From a virus, in IMG/VR virus record IMGVR_UViG_3300031576_000140, positions 1 through 41,077 of that record: a stretch of DNA of 41,077 nucleotides. One strand, given 5' to 3'. The translations under genes were made by a program, and so were the position numbers. The first letter of the stretch is position 1. Each line of letters opens with the position of its first letter. Under the pieces are notes generated by a model. That model had not been told where the DNA came from. It worked only from the letters and a program-made list of their open reading frames with translations, and searched no databases. This document shows positions 1-6,704 of the stretch, piece after piece.

Positions 1-127
1 TTGATGGAACCGCGAAGGGCGTGTGGTTGAGAAACACCGGAACGAACATCGAGTCGTATATCAACTCGAACGCCTACAACTTCGCTTTCGTTCCGATCCC
101 GAACACTTGGTATCACCTTGCATTGAG
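1..127. repeat. Terminal direct repeat, copy 1 (circular assembly overlap)
   Basis: These 127 bases are identical to the last 127 bases of the window (40951-41077), seen by direct comparison. The open reading frame of the LamG gene continues in phase across the join, so the molecule is circular or circularly permuted. A 127-base overlap equals a common maximum assembler k-mer, so I read it as an assembly overlap and not a biological packaging repeat. This is inference; coverage over these bases would settle it. Confidence 0.93.
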
Positions 128-383
128 TCGAAGCGGAACCGGATCCAATTTGTATAAAGGGTTCGCGAACGGAACTCTTTTAGCGTCCAACACCGCCGCG
201 GACAATATCACCGGCTCGACCGAAGGCGTCACAATCGGCAAGGCGTCGACGTTCGCGTCCGGCGAGTTCAACGGGTACATGGACAATATGAAGGTTTCAA
301 ACGTCGCACGTTATACCGCGACGTTCGATCCGCCGACTTCTGAACTCACGTCCGGGCGTAAACGTTCTTCAATCACGTTCTAA
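1..383 (+). CDS. 3' end of triple LamG-domain exported protein (continues from 39327)
   Basis: This is the C-terminal part of the gene that starts at 39327 and crosses the circular join. The codon phase fits exactly: position 21 here is position 40971 at the other end. It encodes the last part of the third LamG/concanavalin-A-like domain, with the recurrent sequence NTWYHLALSRSG and a final KVSNVARYTATFDPP segment that is echoed at the ends of the other two domains. The stop is at 381-383. Fifteen bases later the holin gene starts, with its own strong ribosome binding site. See the entry at 39327 for the whole protein (668 residues). Confidence 0.9.
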   Translation, partial: DGTAKGVWLRNTGTNIESYINSNAYNFAFVPIPNTWYHLALSRSGTGSNLYKGFANGTLLASNTAADNITGSTEGVTIGKASTFASGEFNGYMDNMKVSNVARYTATFDPPTSELTSGRKRSSITF

Positions 384-398
384 AAAAAGGGGGAGAGA

Positions 399-905
399 AT
401 GAAAAAGCAGTTCTATATTTTGTTCGGGATCATGTTCGCGGTCGCCATGTGCGCGGCCTACGGGTGGGCGGACGCCGTGTCGACGTTCTCCGGCGCGACG
501 GTCGTTCCGGCTGAAACCGCCACGGATCCGTTTCACCAGATCTTGAACGCGATCGTTCCGCTGATCTTGACCGGCTTGGCCGCTCTCGTTGCTTGGGCAA
601 CGAGCAATATCCAAACGTGGATCAAGCAAACGGCTTCGAAGGCAAACACCACGGAGTCCGCCGCGTGGTACGCGACGGCGTTGAGTCTTGCCGGGATCGC
701 GGTCAAGGCCGCGGAAACGAAGTTCGGCGCGGAAACGGGCAAGGGTCAGGAGAAGGTCGAGGACGCGACTCAATGGCTCAAGGCGCGGCTCTTGACGATC
801 GACCCGAAGATGAAGATCCGCGATGAGGACTTGAAAGGTTTCGTTGACGCCGCGTATCACGATATCTTCAAGGCCGTTTCCCCTTTAGCGAAGCACCCGG
901 CGTAG
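399..905 (+). CDS. Phage holin, LL-H type
   Basis: A 168-residue membrane protein, likely the holin that permeabilises the inner membrane at lysis. Residues 5-24 form a hydrophobic N-terminal segment that could be a signal peptide or first helix. Residues 47-66 (ILNAIVPLILTGLAALVAWA) are a clear transmembrane helix. The soluble tail (AVKAAETKFG, then GKGQEKVEDATQWLKARL) matches the pattern of the LL-H holin family: an alpha-helical tail with AAE, G.GK and V..WL. The ATG follows a strong AAAGGGGGAGAGA site. The gene directly follows the LamG gene. A slippery heptamer CCCTTTA (881-887) and a hairpin (899-919) overlap its stop codon, so a longer -1 frame product is possible. Family assignment is by pattern only. 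Confidence 0.75.
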   Translation: MKKQFYILFGIMFAVAMCAAYGWADAVSTFSGATVVPAETATDPFHQILNAIVPLILTGLAALVAWATSNIQTWIKQTASKANTTESAAWYATALSLAGIAVKAAETKFGAETGKGQEKVEDATQWLKARLLTIDPKMKIRDEDLKGFVDAAYHDIFKAVSPLAKHPA

Positions 906-919
906 AACGCCTCTACGCC
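881..919 (+). promoter_or_regulatory. Candidate -1 frameshift signal in the holin gene
   Basis: In the holin frame, bases 881-887 read C CCT TTA, which fits the X XXY YYZ slippery pattern. Eleven bases downstream an 8-bp perfect hairpin, GGCGTAGA (899-906), loop ACGCC, TCTACGCC (912-919), contains the holin stop codon. A -1 slip would enter a frame that stays open to 1153 with codon use like the neighbouring genes. This is a sequence-based candidate; the heptamer is not one of the strongest known in bacteria. Confidence 0.4.
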
Positions 920-1153
920 CTGATCGGCCTCGCGAACTTTTTTATCCCTCGCGAGATCTCTTTCGGAGTGGTCGAGTCGTGGACGGGTGACGCGATCACG
1001 GGTTTCAAGGCGGGCTTTGGCCGGACGTTCAATCCGGCGGACTGTAAACTTACGGGCAACGCGATCGAGAAGTCAGATCCGGACAAGATCAAGACCGTGG
1101 AAACGAAACGGTTCGACGGCGGCTTCGGTTCGTATTCAGGTTCAACGAATTAG
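887..1153 (+). CDS. Open frame after the holin: -1 frameshift extension or small separate gene
   Basis: This frame has no ATG, GTG or TTG between the stop at 845 and the GTG at 968, yet it looks coding well before 968. It gives VERLYALIGLANFFIPREISFG and then VESWTGDAITGFKAGFGRTF, with third-position C/G and the ATC/GAC preferences of the rest of the genome. If read by -1 slippage at 881-887 the fused product is 251 residues: the holin plus 88 residues containing a short hydrophobic stretch. If it starts independently at GTG 968 it is a 61-residue protein with no good ribosome binding site. I do not recognise the sequence. It ends at 1153, just before the terminator at 1198. Confidence 0.4.
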   Translation, partial: SEAPGVERLYALIGLANFFIPREISFGVVESWTGDAITGFKAGFGRTFNPADCKLTGNAIEKSDPDKIKTVETKRFDGGFGSYSGSTN

Positions 1154-1197
1154 ATCGCGGCATAAAAAACACGACGTCCCGGCGTGGCGTGCGATCG

Positions 1198-1245
1198 GCG
1201 GCGGATAAGGTGGCTCTCTCCAACCTGTCCGCCGCTTCTTTTTGT
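1198..1245 (+). terminator. Rho-independent terminator after the lysis/LamG operon
   Basis: GCGGCGGA (1198-1205) pairs with TCCGCCGC (1228-1235), with further AGGT/ACCT pairing inside. It is followed by TTCTTTTTG. It separates the late genes (fibres and holin) from the promoter of the next operon. Confidence 0.8.
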
Positions 1246-1271
1246 CCTAACCCTACCGACTACAATACCCC

Positions 1272-1291
1272 TATAATATGCGTAAACGCAT
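1272..1291 (+). promoter_or_regulatory. TATAAT element with adjacent perfect palindrome (possible operator)
   Basis: A perfect TATAAT (1272-1277) is followed directly by the palindrome ATGCGT-AA-ACGCAT (1278-1291). No good -35 lies 17 bases upstream (AACCCT). The palindrome would sit at the transcription start, a usual place for a repressor operator. The phage's own XRE-type HTH (gene at 2034) or the HTH at 7317 could bind here, but that is inference. Confidence 0.5.
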
Positions 1292-1316
1292 TTCTAACGA
1301 ACGAAGGGGGGACTCC

Positions 1317-1478
1317 GTGAAAGGTGACAAGGTGGTGTGCGGTTGCGGGTGTGGTCGGGAGTTCGTTCCGGCGCGGAAGTGGAACCGTTTCTACTCGCCG
1401 AAGTGCCGGTTCGAGGGGTGGGTTTTGAAGAAGGCCGCGGAGATCCGGGCGGAGCGGGAGGGCAAAACCGCGTCATAA
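1317..1478 (+). CDS. Small zinc-ribbon-like protein
   Basis: A 53-residue protein. An ATG lies in frame at 1278, but it is inside the palindrome next to the TATAAT box. The GTG at 1317 has an AAGGGGGG ribosome binding site at proper spacing, so I choose 1317. CGCGCGREF near the N-terminus and the later SPKC give cysteines arranged like a treble-clef or zinc-ribbon finger (compare zinc ribbons with a RFYSPKC motif). The C-terminus is basic and helical. It is probably a nucleic-acid-binding accessory protein; its function is unknown. It is the first gene of the early-type cluster after the terminator at 1198. Confidence 0.6.
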   Translation: MKGDKVVCGCGCGREFVPARKWNRFYSPKCRFEGWVLKKAAEIRAEREGKTAS

Positions 1479-1496
1479 ATTATTTTATGAAAGAAC

Positions 1497-1525
1497 TTGA
1501 CAACTGATTGTTGCGGGATTATACT
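1497..1525 (+). promoter_or_regulatory. Sigma-70-type promoter
   Basis: A perfect TTGACA (1497-1502), a 17-base spacer and TATACT (1520-1525). It is the best match to the bacterial housekeeping consensus that I see in the window. Transcription would begin near 1532 and run into the genes at 1592, 1801, 2034, 2696 and 2944, which are linked by start-stop overlaps. Confidence 0.85.
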
Positions 1526-1540
1526 TTCAGGGTAGTCAAA

Positions 1541-1570
1541 AGCAACGGTCGCCGGGACGCTTCCGTTGCT
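1541..1570 (+). promoter_or_regulatory. 5' leader hairpin upstream of the gene at 1592
   Basis: AGCAACGG (1541-1548) and CCGTTGCT (1563-1570) form an 8-bp perfect stem with a 14-base loop, about 10 bases after the expected transcription start and just before the AAGGAGAGAG ribosome binding site. There is no T-run, so it is not a terminator. It could stabilise the leader or tune translation. Confidence 0.5.
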
Positions 1571-1591
1571 CTTAAAAAAGGAGAGAGAAAA

Positions 1592-1801
1592 ATGCAGGTT
1601 CCGCTCAAGTCTATCCTCGTATCGACTTCTCGTTATGAACAAGCAGTAGGATTGCACCCAAGAAAAGCCGGGTATCGTCGTTGGGTATTCCGGATCGGTG
1701 AACTCAAGGTCGAGTTCAACGGCCTGTATTCTTTCGCAGAAAAGCACGCCCGCAAGTTCGCGCGGGACAATGGTGCTTGGGCGATAGAGTTGGTGGTGTG
1801 A
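1592..1801 (+). CDS. Small hypothetical protein, first gene behind the strongest promoter
   Basis: A 69-residue protein starting MQVPLKSILV. The ATG at 1592 follows the perfect AAGGAGAGAG site at 1578-1587, which decides the start over in-frame positions farther upstream. It is mixed alpha/beta and basic (RRWVFRIGELKVEFNG, then KHARKFARDNGAW). I recognise no family. As first gene behind the TTGACA/TATACT promoter it is likely made early and in quantity. It overlaps the next gene by one base (TGATG). Confidence 0.7.
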   Translation: MQVPLKSILVSTSRYEQAVGLHPRKAGYRRWVFRIGELKVEFNGLYSFAEKHARKFARDNGAWAIELVV

Positions 1802-2037
1802 TGACAAAGATCAAGTTCCGTGAGCGTCCGATATGGCGCGAGTCCGAGTCGTCCTTCATGCACAAGACGATTTGTGTCGCGCTCGAACCGAACGCGATCC
1901 TGTTCAGGCGTTTCAGGTCGAAGTCCGTATACCGGCTCCCGATCGCCGAAGGTTTCTTCCGGGCGGCGGCGTTGGAGGCGGCGGCTCTTAAAGCAGAAAA
2001 ACAAAATGCGCGTAAAGCGCGAAAGGCGGTCAAGTGA
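1801..2037 (+). CDS. Small basic hypothetical protein
   Basis: A 78-residue protein starting MTKIKFRERPIW. The start overlaps the stop of the previous gene (TGATG), which suggests translational coupling. The C-terminal third is an Ala/Lys/Arg-rich helix (AAALEAAALKAEKQNARKAR). No family recognised. The stop overlaps the GTG start of the HTH-transglycosylase gene (GTGA), so the two are probably co-translated. Confidence 0.65.
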   Translation: MTKIKFRERPIWRESESSFMHKTICVALEPNAILFRRFRSKSVYRLPIAEGFFRAAALEAAALKAEKQNARKARKAVK

Positions 2038-2699
2038 AGAAGTTCGATCCGAAGAAGTTCAAGAAGGCGCGCGCGGCCTCTCACCTTTCCTATGAGTCGG
2101 TCGCAACCCGGCTCCGTATCGCCGGACTGACCGTTTCATACGGAACCGTCCGGAATTGGGAAGCCGGGAAAGCCGTACCGGACGCCAACGAGATCGGCAT
2201 GATTGCTTCGCTCTTGATGACCGCGCCGGACGATCTGTTCTCGGACGTCAAGCAACGGCGGCGCGGCGGGGATCGCCCGGTCGTGATCCCGATCGTGTTG
2301 GCCTTGCTATTGGTCGGCGGCGCGGCGCACGCGGCGGTCGATATGCGGGCGATCGCCTGTATCGAGTCCTCCAACAACCCGAAAGCGGTGGCGAAGGACG
2401 GCGGGGTCGGCCTGTATCAGATCTCCCCGATATGCCTCAAGCACTTCAATCAAGTCAACGGCACGCGGCTCACCCGCAAGGATCTGTTCGATCCGAACGT
2501 GAACGGCAACGTTGCGGCGTGGTATTTCGATTGGCTCCAAAGCACCTACGGGTTCGACGACGTGGAGGCGATCATCGCTTACAACGCGGGCGCGCGGCGG
2601 GCGTTGGCTTACCGCGCCGGGTCGGGCGATATCCCGGACGTGACGGTGCGCTATCTGACCAAGTATCAGTTGTTCGCGACGACCGGGGTGTGCCAATGA
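2034..2699 (+). CDS. XRE-type HTH fused to signal anchor and lytic transglycosylase (SLT) domain
   Basis: A 221-residue protein with three parts. Residues 9-70 are a XRE/Cro-type helix-turn-helix (SYESVATRLRIAG, then TVRNWEAGKAVPD). Residues 83-98 are hydrophobic, ending GGAAHA|AVD, which reads like a signal peptide or signal-arrest-release segment. Residues 101-221 are an SLT-type domain with the catalytic Glu111 in CIESSNNP, then GLYQI and AIIAYNAGARRA. Apart from the NlpC-like tail protein at 33924 it is the only peptidoglycan hydrolase here, so it is the endolysin candidate. An in-frame GTG at 2283, exactly before the hydrophobic segment and behind a GGCGGGG stretch, could give a separate exported SLT protein. 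Known: RodZ has an HTH-membrane-periplasm layout, but I know of no standard HTH-SLT family. Confidence 0.8.
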   Translation: MKKFDPKKFKKARAASHLSYESVATRLRIAGLTVSYGTVRNWEAGKAVPDANEIGMIASLLMTAPDDLFSDVKQRRRGGDRPVVIPIVLALLLVGGAAHAAVDMRAIACIESSNNPKAVAKDGGVGLYQISPICLKHFNQVNGTRLTRKDLFDPNVNGNVAAWYFDWLQSTYGFDDVEAIIAYNAGARRALAYRAGSGDIPDVTVRYLTKYQLFATTGVCQ

Positions 2700-2947
2700 C
2701 GAAGGTCTACATTTTCGACCTCAAGATACAGGGCGAGATCGTCGGCACGTACGGCGCGTTCGACGACAACTCGGTCACGGCACAGAGCCGGGTCGAGGGG
2801 TTCTTCAAGGGGATCAGTCCGGCGTATCACGTCGAAGCGTCCTTGCGGGACGTCCTGTCGACGGAGGACGCGAAGGACTCGGTTCTCTTTAAGATCCCGG
2901 TATTCGACCGGCGCAAAACAACAAGGGCGGAGGTTAGCAACCGATGA
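2696..2947 (+). CDS. Hypothetical protein
   Basis: An 83-residue protein starting MTKVYIFDLKI. It overlaps the stop of the HTH-SLT gene by four bases (ATGA) and overlaps the next gene by four bases, so it is part of the same translationally coupled string. Predicted alpha/beta, mixed charge, no cysteines. I recognise no family. Confidence 0.65.
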   Translation: MTKVYIFDLKIQGEIVGTYGAFDDNSVTAQSRVEGFFKGISPAYHVEASLRDVLSTEDAKDSVLFKIPVFDRRKTTRAEVSNR

Positions 2948-3234
2948 TGGACACGACGTTCAAGAAACTGTCCGGCGGCTTGGCGGAAATGATGACGAAT
3001 AACCCGTTCTACGGGTCGGTCAAGGAGTCAGACAAAGACCGGGCGATCGGCTACGCTCTCGCGATCGAGGACGCGCTTGTCCTGATCTCGTCGACGTCGT
3101 TTCAAGAAATCCTTGAACACGACCCGACGCTGAAAACGAAGGTCGAAACTTACATCAAGGAACTGAACGAACAACGCACGCTCCGGAAATTATTGGGACT
3201 TCCGTTGCGGGCGGGCGCGGTGCTTGTCGGGTAG
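2944..3234 (+). CDS. Hypothetical protein
   Basis: A 96-residue, mostly helical protein (MMDTTFKKLSGGLAEMM). It begins at ATGATG overlapping the previous stop. The second Met, three bases on, is an equally possible start. No recognised domain. It is the last gene before the promoter of the recombination operon, and that promoter's -35 lies inside its 3' end. Confidence 0.65.
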   Translation: MMDTTFKKLSGGLAEMMTNNPFYGSVKESDKDRAIGYALAIEDALVLISSTSFQEILEHDPTLKTKVETYIKELNEQRTLRKLLGLPLRAGAVLVG

Positions 3235-3252
3235 TCCGGCAAGCGGTACAAT
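3224..3252 (+). promoter_or_regulatory. Sigma-70-type promoter of the recT operon
   Basis: TTGTCG (3224-3229), a 17-base spacer and TACAAT (3247-3252), just upstream of recT. The same TTGTCG-17-TACAA layout recurs at 5578, so the two operons may be co-regulated. Confidence 0.7.
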
Positions 3253-3299
3253 TCGCGCGGGGACACGGGACACCTACCAAAACAAGGAGAGAGAAATCA

Positions 3300-4253
3300 A
3301 TGACCACACCTAACGGGCAAACTACGTCTATCGTCGAGTCGCCGGACACGATCTTTCGGAAAATGGTCTTGTCGTACAAGGATCAATTCCGCAAGGCGTT
3401 GCCGAAACACCTGACCGCGGATCGGTTCATTCGGATCGTGCTGACCGCACTCACCAAGACGCCGAAGTTGACACAATGCTCGGACACGTCCTTTATGACG
3501 TGCCTCTTGGATCTGTCACAACTCGGCCTCGAACCGGACGGGCGGAAGGCGCACTTGATCCCGTACGGCGGCGAGTGCAAATTGGTCATCGACTATAAAG
3601 GTTATGTCGACCTCGCTTATCGCTCGTCGATGGTGACGGGGATCCACGCCGACGTCGTTGGAGCGAACGACGTTTTCGAGTACCAACACGGAACGGAAAG
3701 TTTCCTTCGGCATATCCCGGCGTTGGGCGAACGAGGCGAGATCGTCGCCGTCTACGCGATCGCCAAACTCAAGGACGGCGGATCCGTTTTTGAGGTCATG
3801 GGCGTCAAGGAAGTCGAGGGGATCCGGGATCGTTCGGAAGGTTGGAAGGCGTACAAGTCGGGCAAAATCAAGTCCTCGACGTGGGGAACCGACGAAAACG
3901 AAATGCGGAAAAAGACAGCGTTCCGCCGCCTGTCGAAGTGGATCCCGATGACGCCGGAGTTCATGGAAGCGCAAGACAAGGACTTCGACTCCCCCGACTT
4001 CACGCCCGCCGCCGCGCCGGATCCCGCCTCGCTCATGCCGCGGGAACTCCCGGCTCCCGCCGCGGACGCGCCGCCCGCCGCGCCGCGGATCAGCGAAACG
4101 CAAGCCGCCGACTTCCGCGCCTACGTCACCGGCAACGGGTACACCGAGGCCGAGGCGGTGGCGAAGATCGGCAAGCCGATCGCCGAACTGACGCCGGACG
4201 AACACCACGCCGCGATCGCGCAGTTCCCCGAAAAGCCGAAGGCGCGCCGGTAA
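3300..4253 (+). CDS. recT: RecT-family single-strand annealing protein
   Basis: A 317-residue RecT-like recombinase. It anneals complementary single strands during phage recombination and replication restart, together with the exonuclease encoded next. Seen: an N-terminal helical part, the typical CLLDLSQLGLEPDGRKAHLIPYG segment, LVIDYKGYVDLAYRS, and the later WGTDENEMRKKTAFRRLSKWIP helix; these are hallmark RecT segments. After about residue 240 there is a Pro/Ala-rich linker and then a small C-terminal helical domain (TEAEAVAKIGKPIAELTPDE), making it longer than the usual roughly 270 residues. The start has an exact AAGGAGAGAG site. The stop overlaps the next start (TAATG). Confidence 0.95.
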   Translation: MTTPNGQTTSIVESPDTIFRKMVLSYKDQFRKALPKHLTADRFIRIVLTALTKTPKLTQCSDTSFMTCLLDLSQLGLEPDGRKAHLIPYGGECKLVIDYKGYVDLAYRSSMVTGIHADVVGANDVFEYQHGTESFLRHIPALGERGEIVAVYAIAKLKDGGSVFEVMGVKEVEGIRDRSEGWKAYKSGKIKSSTWGTDENEMRKKTAFRRLSKWIPMTPEFMEAQDKDFDSPDFTPAAAPDPASLMPRELPAPAADAPPAAPRISETQAADFRAYVTGNGYTEAEAVAKIGKPIAELTPDEHHAAIAQFPEKPKARR

Positions 4254-4855
4254 TGTTCGCCTACGACCCCGCCTCGCACACGTACACCCTCGAAGCGAAG
4301 AAGATCATCGGCCTGACCGAAACGCTTCACCTGAACGGGTTGTACCGCTATCTCGACAACGTGAAGGACGACGTTGCGGAGTGGGCGCGGGAGCGGGGTC
4401 AGGGCGCGCACGCCGCGACGCACTACCACGACAAGGGAACGCTCGACCCGGCCTCGGTTCACCCGGAGGTCGCGCCGTTCCTCGGAGCGTGGAAGGAGTT
4501 CCTCAAGATCAACCGCTTCAAGATCCTCCATATCGAACAACCGATCTACTCGAAAAAGTGGCGGTTCGGTTGCACGCCGGATCGGATCGTCGATTGCGGG
4601 ATCGGTCAGTTCGGAACGATCGAGGTCAAGACGTCCGAATACAAGTCGCCGACGTACCGATATCAGACGTCCGGACAGGCGTTGGCGGCGAGTGAGTTCT
4701 ACGGGCTGAACGTCCGACGCCGGTTCGTGATCCGGCTTCTCAAAAACGGCAAATATAAATTAGAGAAATACAAACAAACGGAGTATAATTCCGACCGCGA
4801 TATTTTCTTGTGTCTTTTACGGGTCGCACAAATGAAAAAGGAGAGAGGGCTATGA
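4253..4855 (+). CDS. PD-(D/E)XK exonuclease, RecT partner
   Basis: A 200-residue RecB/YqaJ-type nuclease that would resect double-strand ends to give RecT its single-strand substrate. Motifs seen: His53 in GQGAHAA, Asp110 in CTPDRIVD, Glu124-x-Lys126 in GTIEVKTSEY, then the YRYQTSGQAL helix with Gln138. This is the complete PD-(D/E)XK set of the phage two-component (Exo/annealase) systems. It is translationally coupled to recT by a TAATG overlap, and its stop overlaps the next start. Its 3' end is AT-rich compared with the rest. Confidence 0.85.
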   Translation: MFAYDPASHTYTLEAKKIIGLTETLHLNGLYRYLDNVKDDVAEWARERGQGAHAATHYHDKGTLDPASVHPEVAPFLGAWKEFLKINRFKILHIEQPIYSKKWRFGCTPDRIVDCGIGQFGTIEVKTSEYKSPTYRYQTSGQALAASEFYGLNVRRRFVIRLLKNGKYKLEKYKQTEYNSDRDIFLCLLRVAQMKKERGL

Positions 4856-5571
4856 CAACCGAGGTAGTTAAAAACAGGGCAGAGGCAGAGAAGGCGCGGC
4901 TTGAAGGGGAGATCGCTCCGCTTGAGGCGCAGTTCACCGGGATCTCGATCAAGTCGGACGCCGACTTCGAGCGCGTGGACTCCGACGTCAAGATGGTCAA
5001 ACGGCTGATGAAGGACGCCGACACGATCTTCGATCCGGCGATCGAGGGTTATTTCAGGCCGTACAAGTTTTGGCTTGGCGCAAAGAAGGCGATCACCGAC
5101 CGCCTCGGCGCGCTCGAAAAACTCGGCAAGAAGGCGTTGACCGACCATATCGAAGCGAAGAACCGGGAGCGCGAGGACGCGGAGCGCAAGGCCGCGGCGG
5201 AGGCGGCGGAGAAGGAACGCAAGGAGCGCGAGAAGTTGGACAAGCGCGCAGAGAAGGCCGAGGCGTCCGGCAACGTCGAGAAGGCGCAAGAACTCCGGGA
5301 TCAGGCCGCGACGGTTCACGTCCCGGCGGCTCCCGTGGCCGCTCAAGGCGCGCCGGAGATCAAAGGCACGACGCTCCGGTATCGTTGGACGGGCGAGTGC
5401 GTCGACCTCTTGAAGTTGGCGAAGGCCGTCGCGGAAGGCCGCGCGCCGCTCAACCTCTTGATGGCGAACGCTCCGGCGATCAACGCACAGGCGCGCGCCA
5501 CGCGGGACACCTTCCCGATCGACGGGATCAAGTTCGTCGCAGTACCGGACTTGGCAACGTCGACGCGCTGA
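4852..5571 (+). CDS. Coiled-coil protein of the recombination module
   Basis: A 239-residue protein. Residues 1-95 contain an amphipathic helical domain (AQFTGISIKSDADFERVDSD, then DPAIEGYFRPYKFW). Residues 95-155 are a highly charged coiled coil (EAKNREREDAERKAAAEAAE). The C-terminal 70 residues form a small globular domain beginning LRYRWTGECVDLLKLAKAV. Such proteins often sit beside RecT in phages; their role is not established. The start has an exact AAGGAGAGAG site at 4838-4847 and overlaps the exonuclease stop. A T8 run follows the stop. Confidence 0.75.
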   Translation: MTTEVVKNRAEAEKARLEGEIAPLEAQFTGISIKSDADFERVDSDVKMVKRLMKDADTIFDPAIEGYFRPYKFWLGAKKAITDRLGALEKLGKKALTDHIEAKNREREDAERKAAAEAAEKERKEREKLDKRAEKAEASGNVEKAQELRDQAATVHVPAAPVAAQGAPEIKGTTLRYRWTGECVDLLKLAKAVAEGRAPLNLLMANAPAINAQARATRDTFPIDGIKFVAVPDLATSTR

Positions 5572-5577
5572 TTTTTT

Positions 5578-5606
5578 TTGTCGTAGTCGTATAAACGAAT
5601 TACAAA
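5578..5606 (+). promoter_or_regulatory. Sigma-70-type promoter of the replication operon
   Basis: TTGTCG (5578-5583), a 17-base spacer and TACAAA (5601-5606), directly before the replication-type gene at 5624. It has the same box pair and spacing as the recT promoter at 3224. Confidence 0.65.
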
Positions 5607-5623
5607 GAGATAACGGGGGACGA

Positions 5624-6097
5624 ATGGCAAAGCGGTTCGTTGATACAGCGAGGTTTTTCGACCCGTGGTATCGGTCGCTTCCTCCGACCTTGAAGGTGTT
5701 TTGGGAGTTCATCATATCGAGTTGTGACTTGGCCGGGGCGTGGAAGAAGGACTACGACCTCGCCAAGTTCATTCTCGGAGAGGGCGCGCCGGAGTTGGAT
5801 CCGGCGGACGCTCTCTTGAAGTTGAACGCGGGCAAGGAACGGATCATCGAGTTCGGCGATTATTGGTTCGTCGTCGACTTCATTCCGTTTCAGTACGGCA
5901 CTTTGAGCGCGGACTGTCGCCCGCACCGGGCGGTGGTCACTTGCCTCGAAGCGCACGTCAACCGCGGACTCCCAAAGAAATACGTCAAGGCGGCGAAGTT
6001 GAACGAAATGGACGAACGGGGGGTCAAGCGGTGGAACCCTCCGCCCGGTGGCTTCAAACGGCTGATGAAGAAAATAGACAAGGGGGCGGCGCGATGA
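5624..6097 (+). CDS. Replisome-organiser-like N-terminal domain protein
   Basis: A 157-residue protein. The opening (KRFVDTARFFDPWYRSLPPTLKVFWEFIISSCDLAGAWKKD...) resembles the N-terminal winged-helix domain common to phage replication initiation proteins, where a tryptophan-rich start and CD.AG.W recur. It then continues through ILGEGAPELD and PFQYGTL. It lacks a long C-terminal DnaD or helicase-loading domain, so it is a short version. It is the first gene of the operon behind the promoter at 5578. The phage encodes no polymerase or helicase that I can see, so this protein may recruit the host replisome. Function is inferred from pattern and position. Confidence 0.65.
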   Translation: MAKRFVDTARFFDPWYRSLPPTLKVFWEFIISSCDLAGAWKKDYDLAKFILGEGAPELDPADALLKLNAGKERIIEFGDYWFVVDFIPFQYGTLSADCRPHRAVVTCLEAHVNRGLPKKYVKAAKLNEMDERGVKRWNPPPGGFKRLMKKIDKGAAR

Positions 6098-6270
6098 ACG
6101 GCAATATTCGGAAGTTCAAGATCGGTCGGTTCTTTCTCTCGATCTTTTGGTTCGATCGTCCGAAGAAGCCGAAGCCGCCGCGCCCTAATTGGGATATGGG
6201 CGGGTGGTGCGAAACCGCGCGGCTCCGGTTCGGCGGGGATTTTAACTACACGAACCGCGGTGTCCGGTGA
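6094..6270 (+). CDS. Small basic hypothetical protein
   Basis: A 58-residue protein starting MNGNIRKFKIGRFF, with a Pro/Lys-rich middle (DRPKKPKPPRPNWD). The start overlaps the previous stop (ATGA) and its stop overlaps the GTG of ninG (GTGA). No family recognised. Coupling on both sides supports that it is real. Confidence 0.6.
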   Translation: MNGNIRKFKIGRFFLSIFWFDRPKKPKPPRPNWDMGGWCETARLRFGGDFNYTNRGVR

Positions 6271-6704
6271 AGCAAAAGAAAATCAAGGCGATCAACGAAT
6301 TGAAGAAGGACGCTTGGGATCTTCTCTCGAAGATCGTCCGGCTCCGGCAATCGAACGATTGGGGGTTCGGCTTTTGCGTGACGTGTTTCATCGACAAGGG
6401 CGAGAAAACTCAAGTCAGTTGGAAAACGCTTCAAGCCGGACACTACCAAAGCGGTCGCGGCAACTCGATCCTTTTCGACGAGCGCGGGATCCGGCCTCAA
6501 TGCTTCGGTTGCAATATGCGGAAGCAAGGCAATACCAACGCTTTCCTGATCTACCTCGAACGGGAGATCGGCAAGGAAGCGGCGCACCGGCTCAAGGACG
6601 AGTTGCACGTCTTGTCCCGCAAGCCGCGGCAGTTCGCCCGGTACGAATTGGAAGGCATGATCGAAAACTACACGCTCCAATTAAAGCGCATGGGGGGAAT
6701 ATGA
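6267..6704 (+). CDS. ninG: NinG-like recombination protein
   Basis: A 145-residue protein matching lambda NinG (Rap, recombination adaptase), a structure-specific nuclease acting on branched DNA in the phage recombination pathway. Seen: FGFCVTCF, then the signature LQAGHYQSGRGNSILFDERGI, then RPQCFGCNMRKQGN with paired cysteines typical of a zinc-binding HNH-like core. GTG start overlaps the preceding stop, and the stop overlaps the next ATG. Its place near RecT and a replication gene is usual. Confidence rests on the combined GHY/FDER/CFGCN motif string. Confidence 0.85.
   Translation: MKQKKIKAINELKKDAWDLLSKIVRLRQSNDWGFGFCVTCFIDKGEKTQVSWKTLQAGHYQSGRGNSILFDERGIRPQCFGCNMRKQGNTNAFLIYLEREIGKEAAHRLKDELHVLSRKPRQFARYELEGMIENYTLQLKRMGGI

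Noticed and set aside
1-127. A 127-base direct terminal repeat as a biological packaging end
   Set aside because: The length equals a common assembler k-mer, and the repeat lies inside a gene that reads through the join. An assembly overlap explains it.
4784-4789. TATAAT inside the exonuclease gene as a promoter
   Set aside because: No -35 at proper spacing, and the next gene is already coupled by overlap and has a strong ribosome binding site.
5572-5579. T8 run after the coiled-coil gene as a terminator
   Set aside because: The preceding CGTCGACG is a palindrome without room for a loop; I see no stable stem in front of the T-run.
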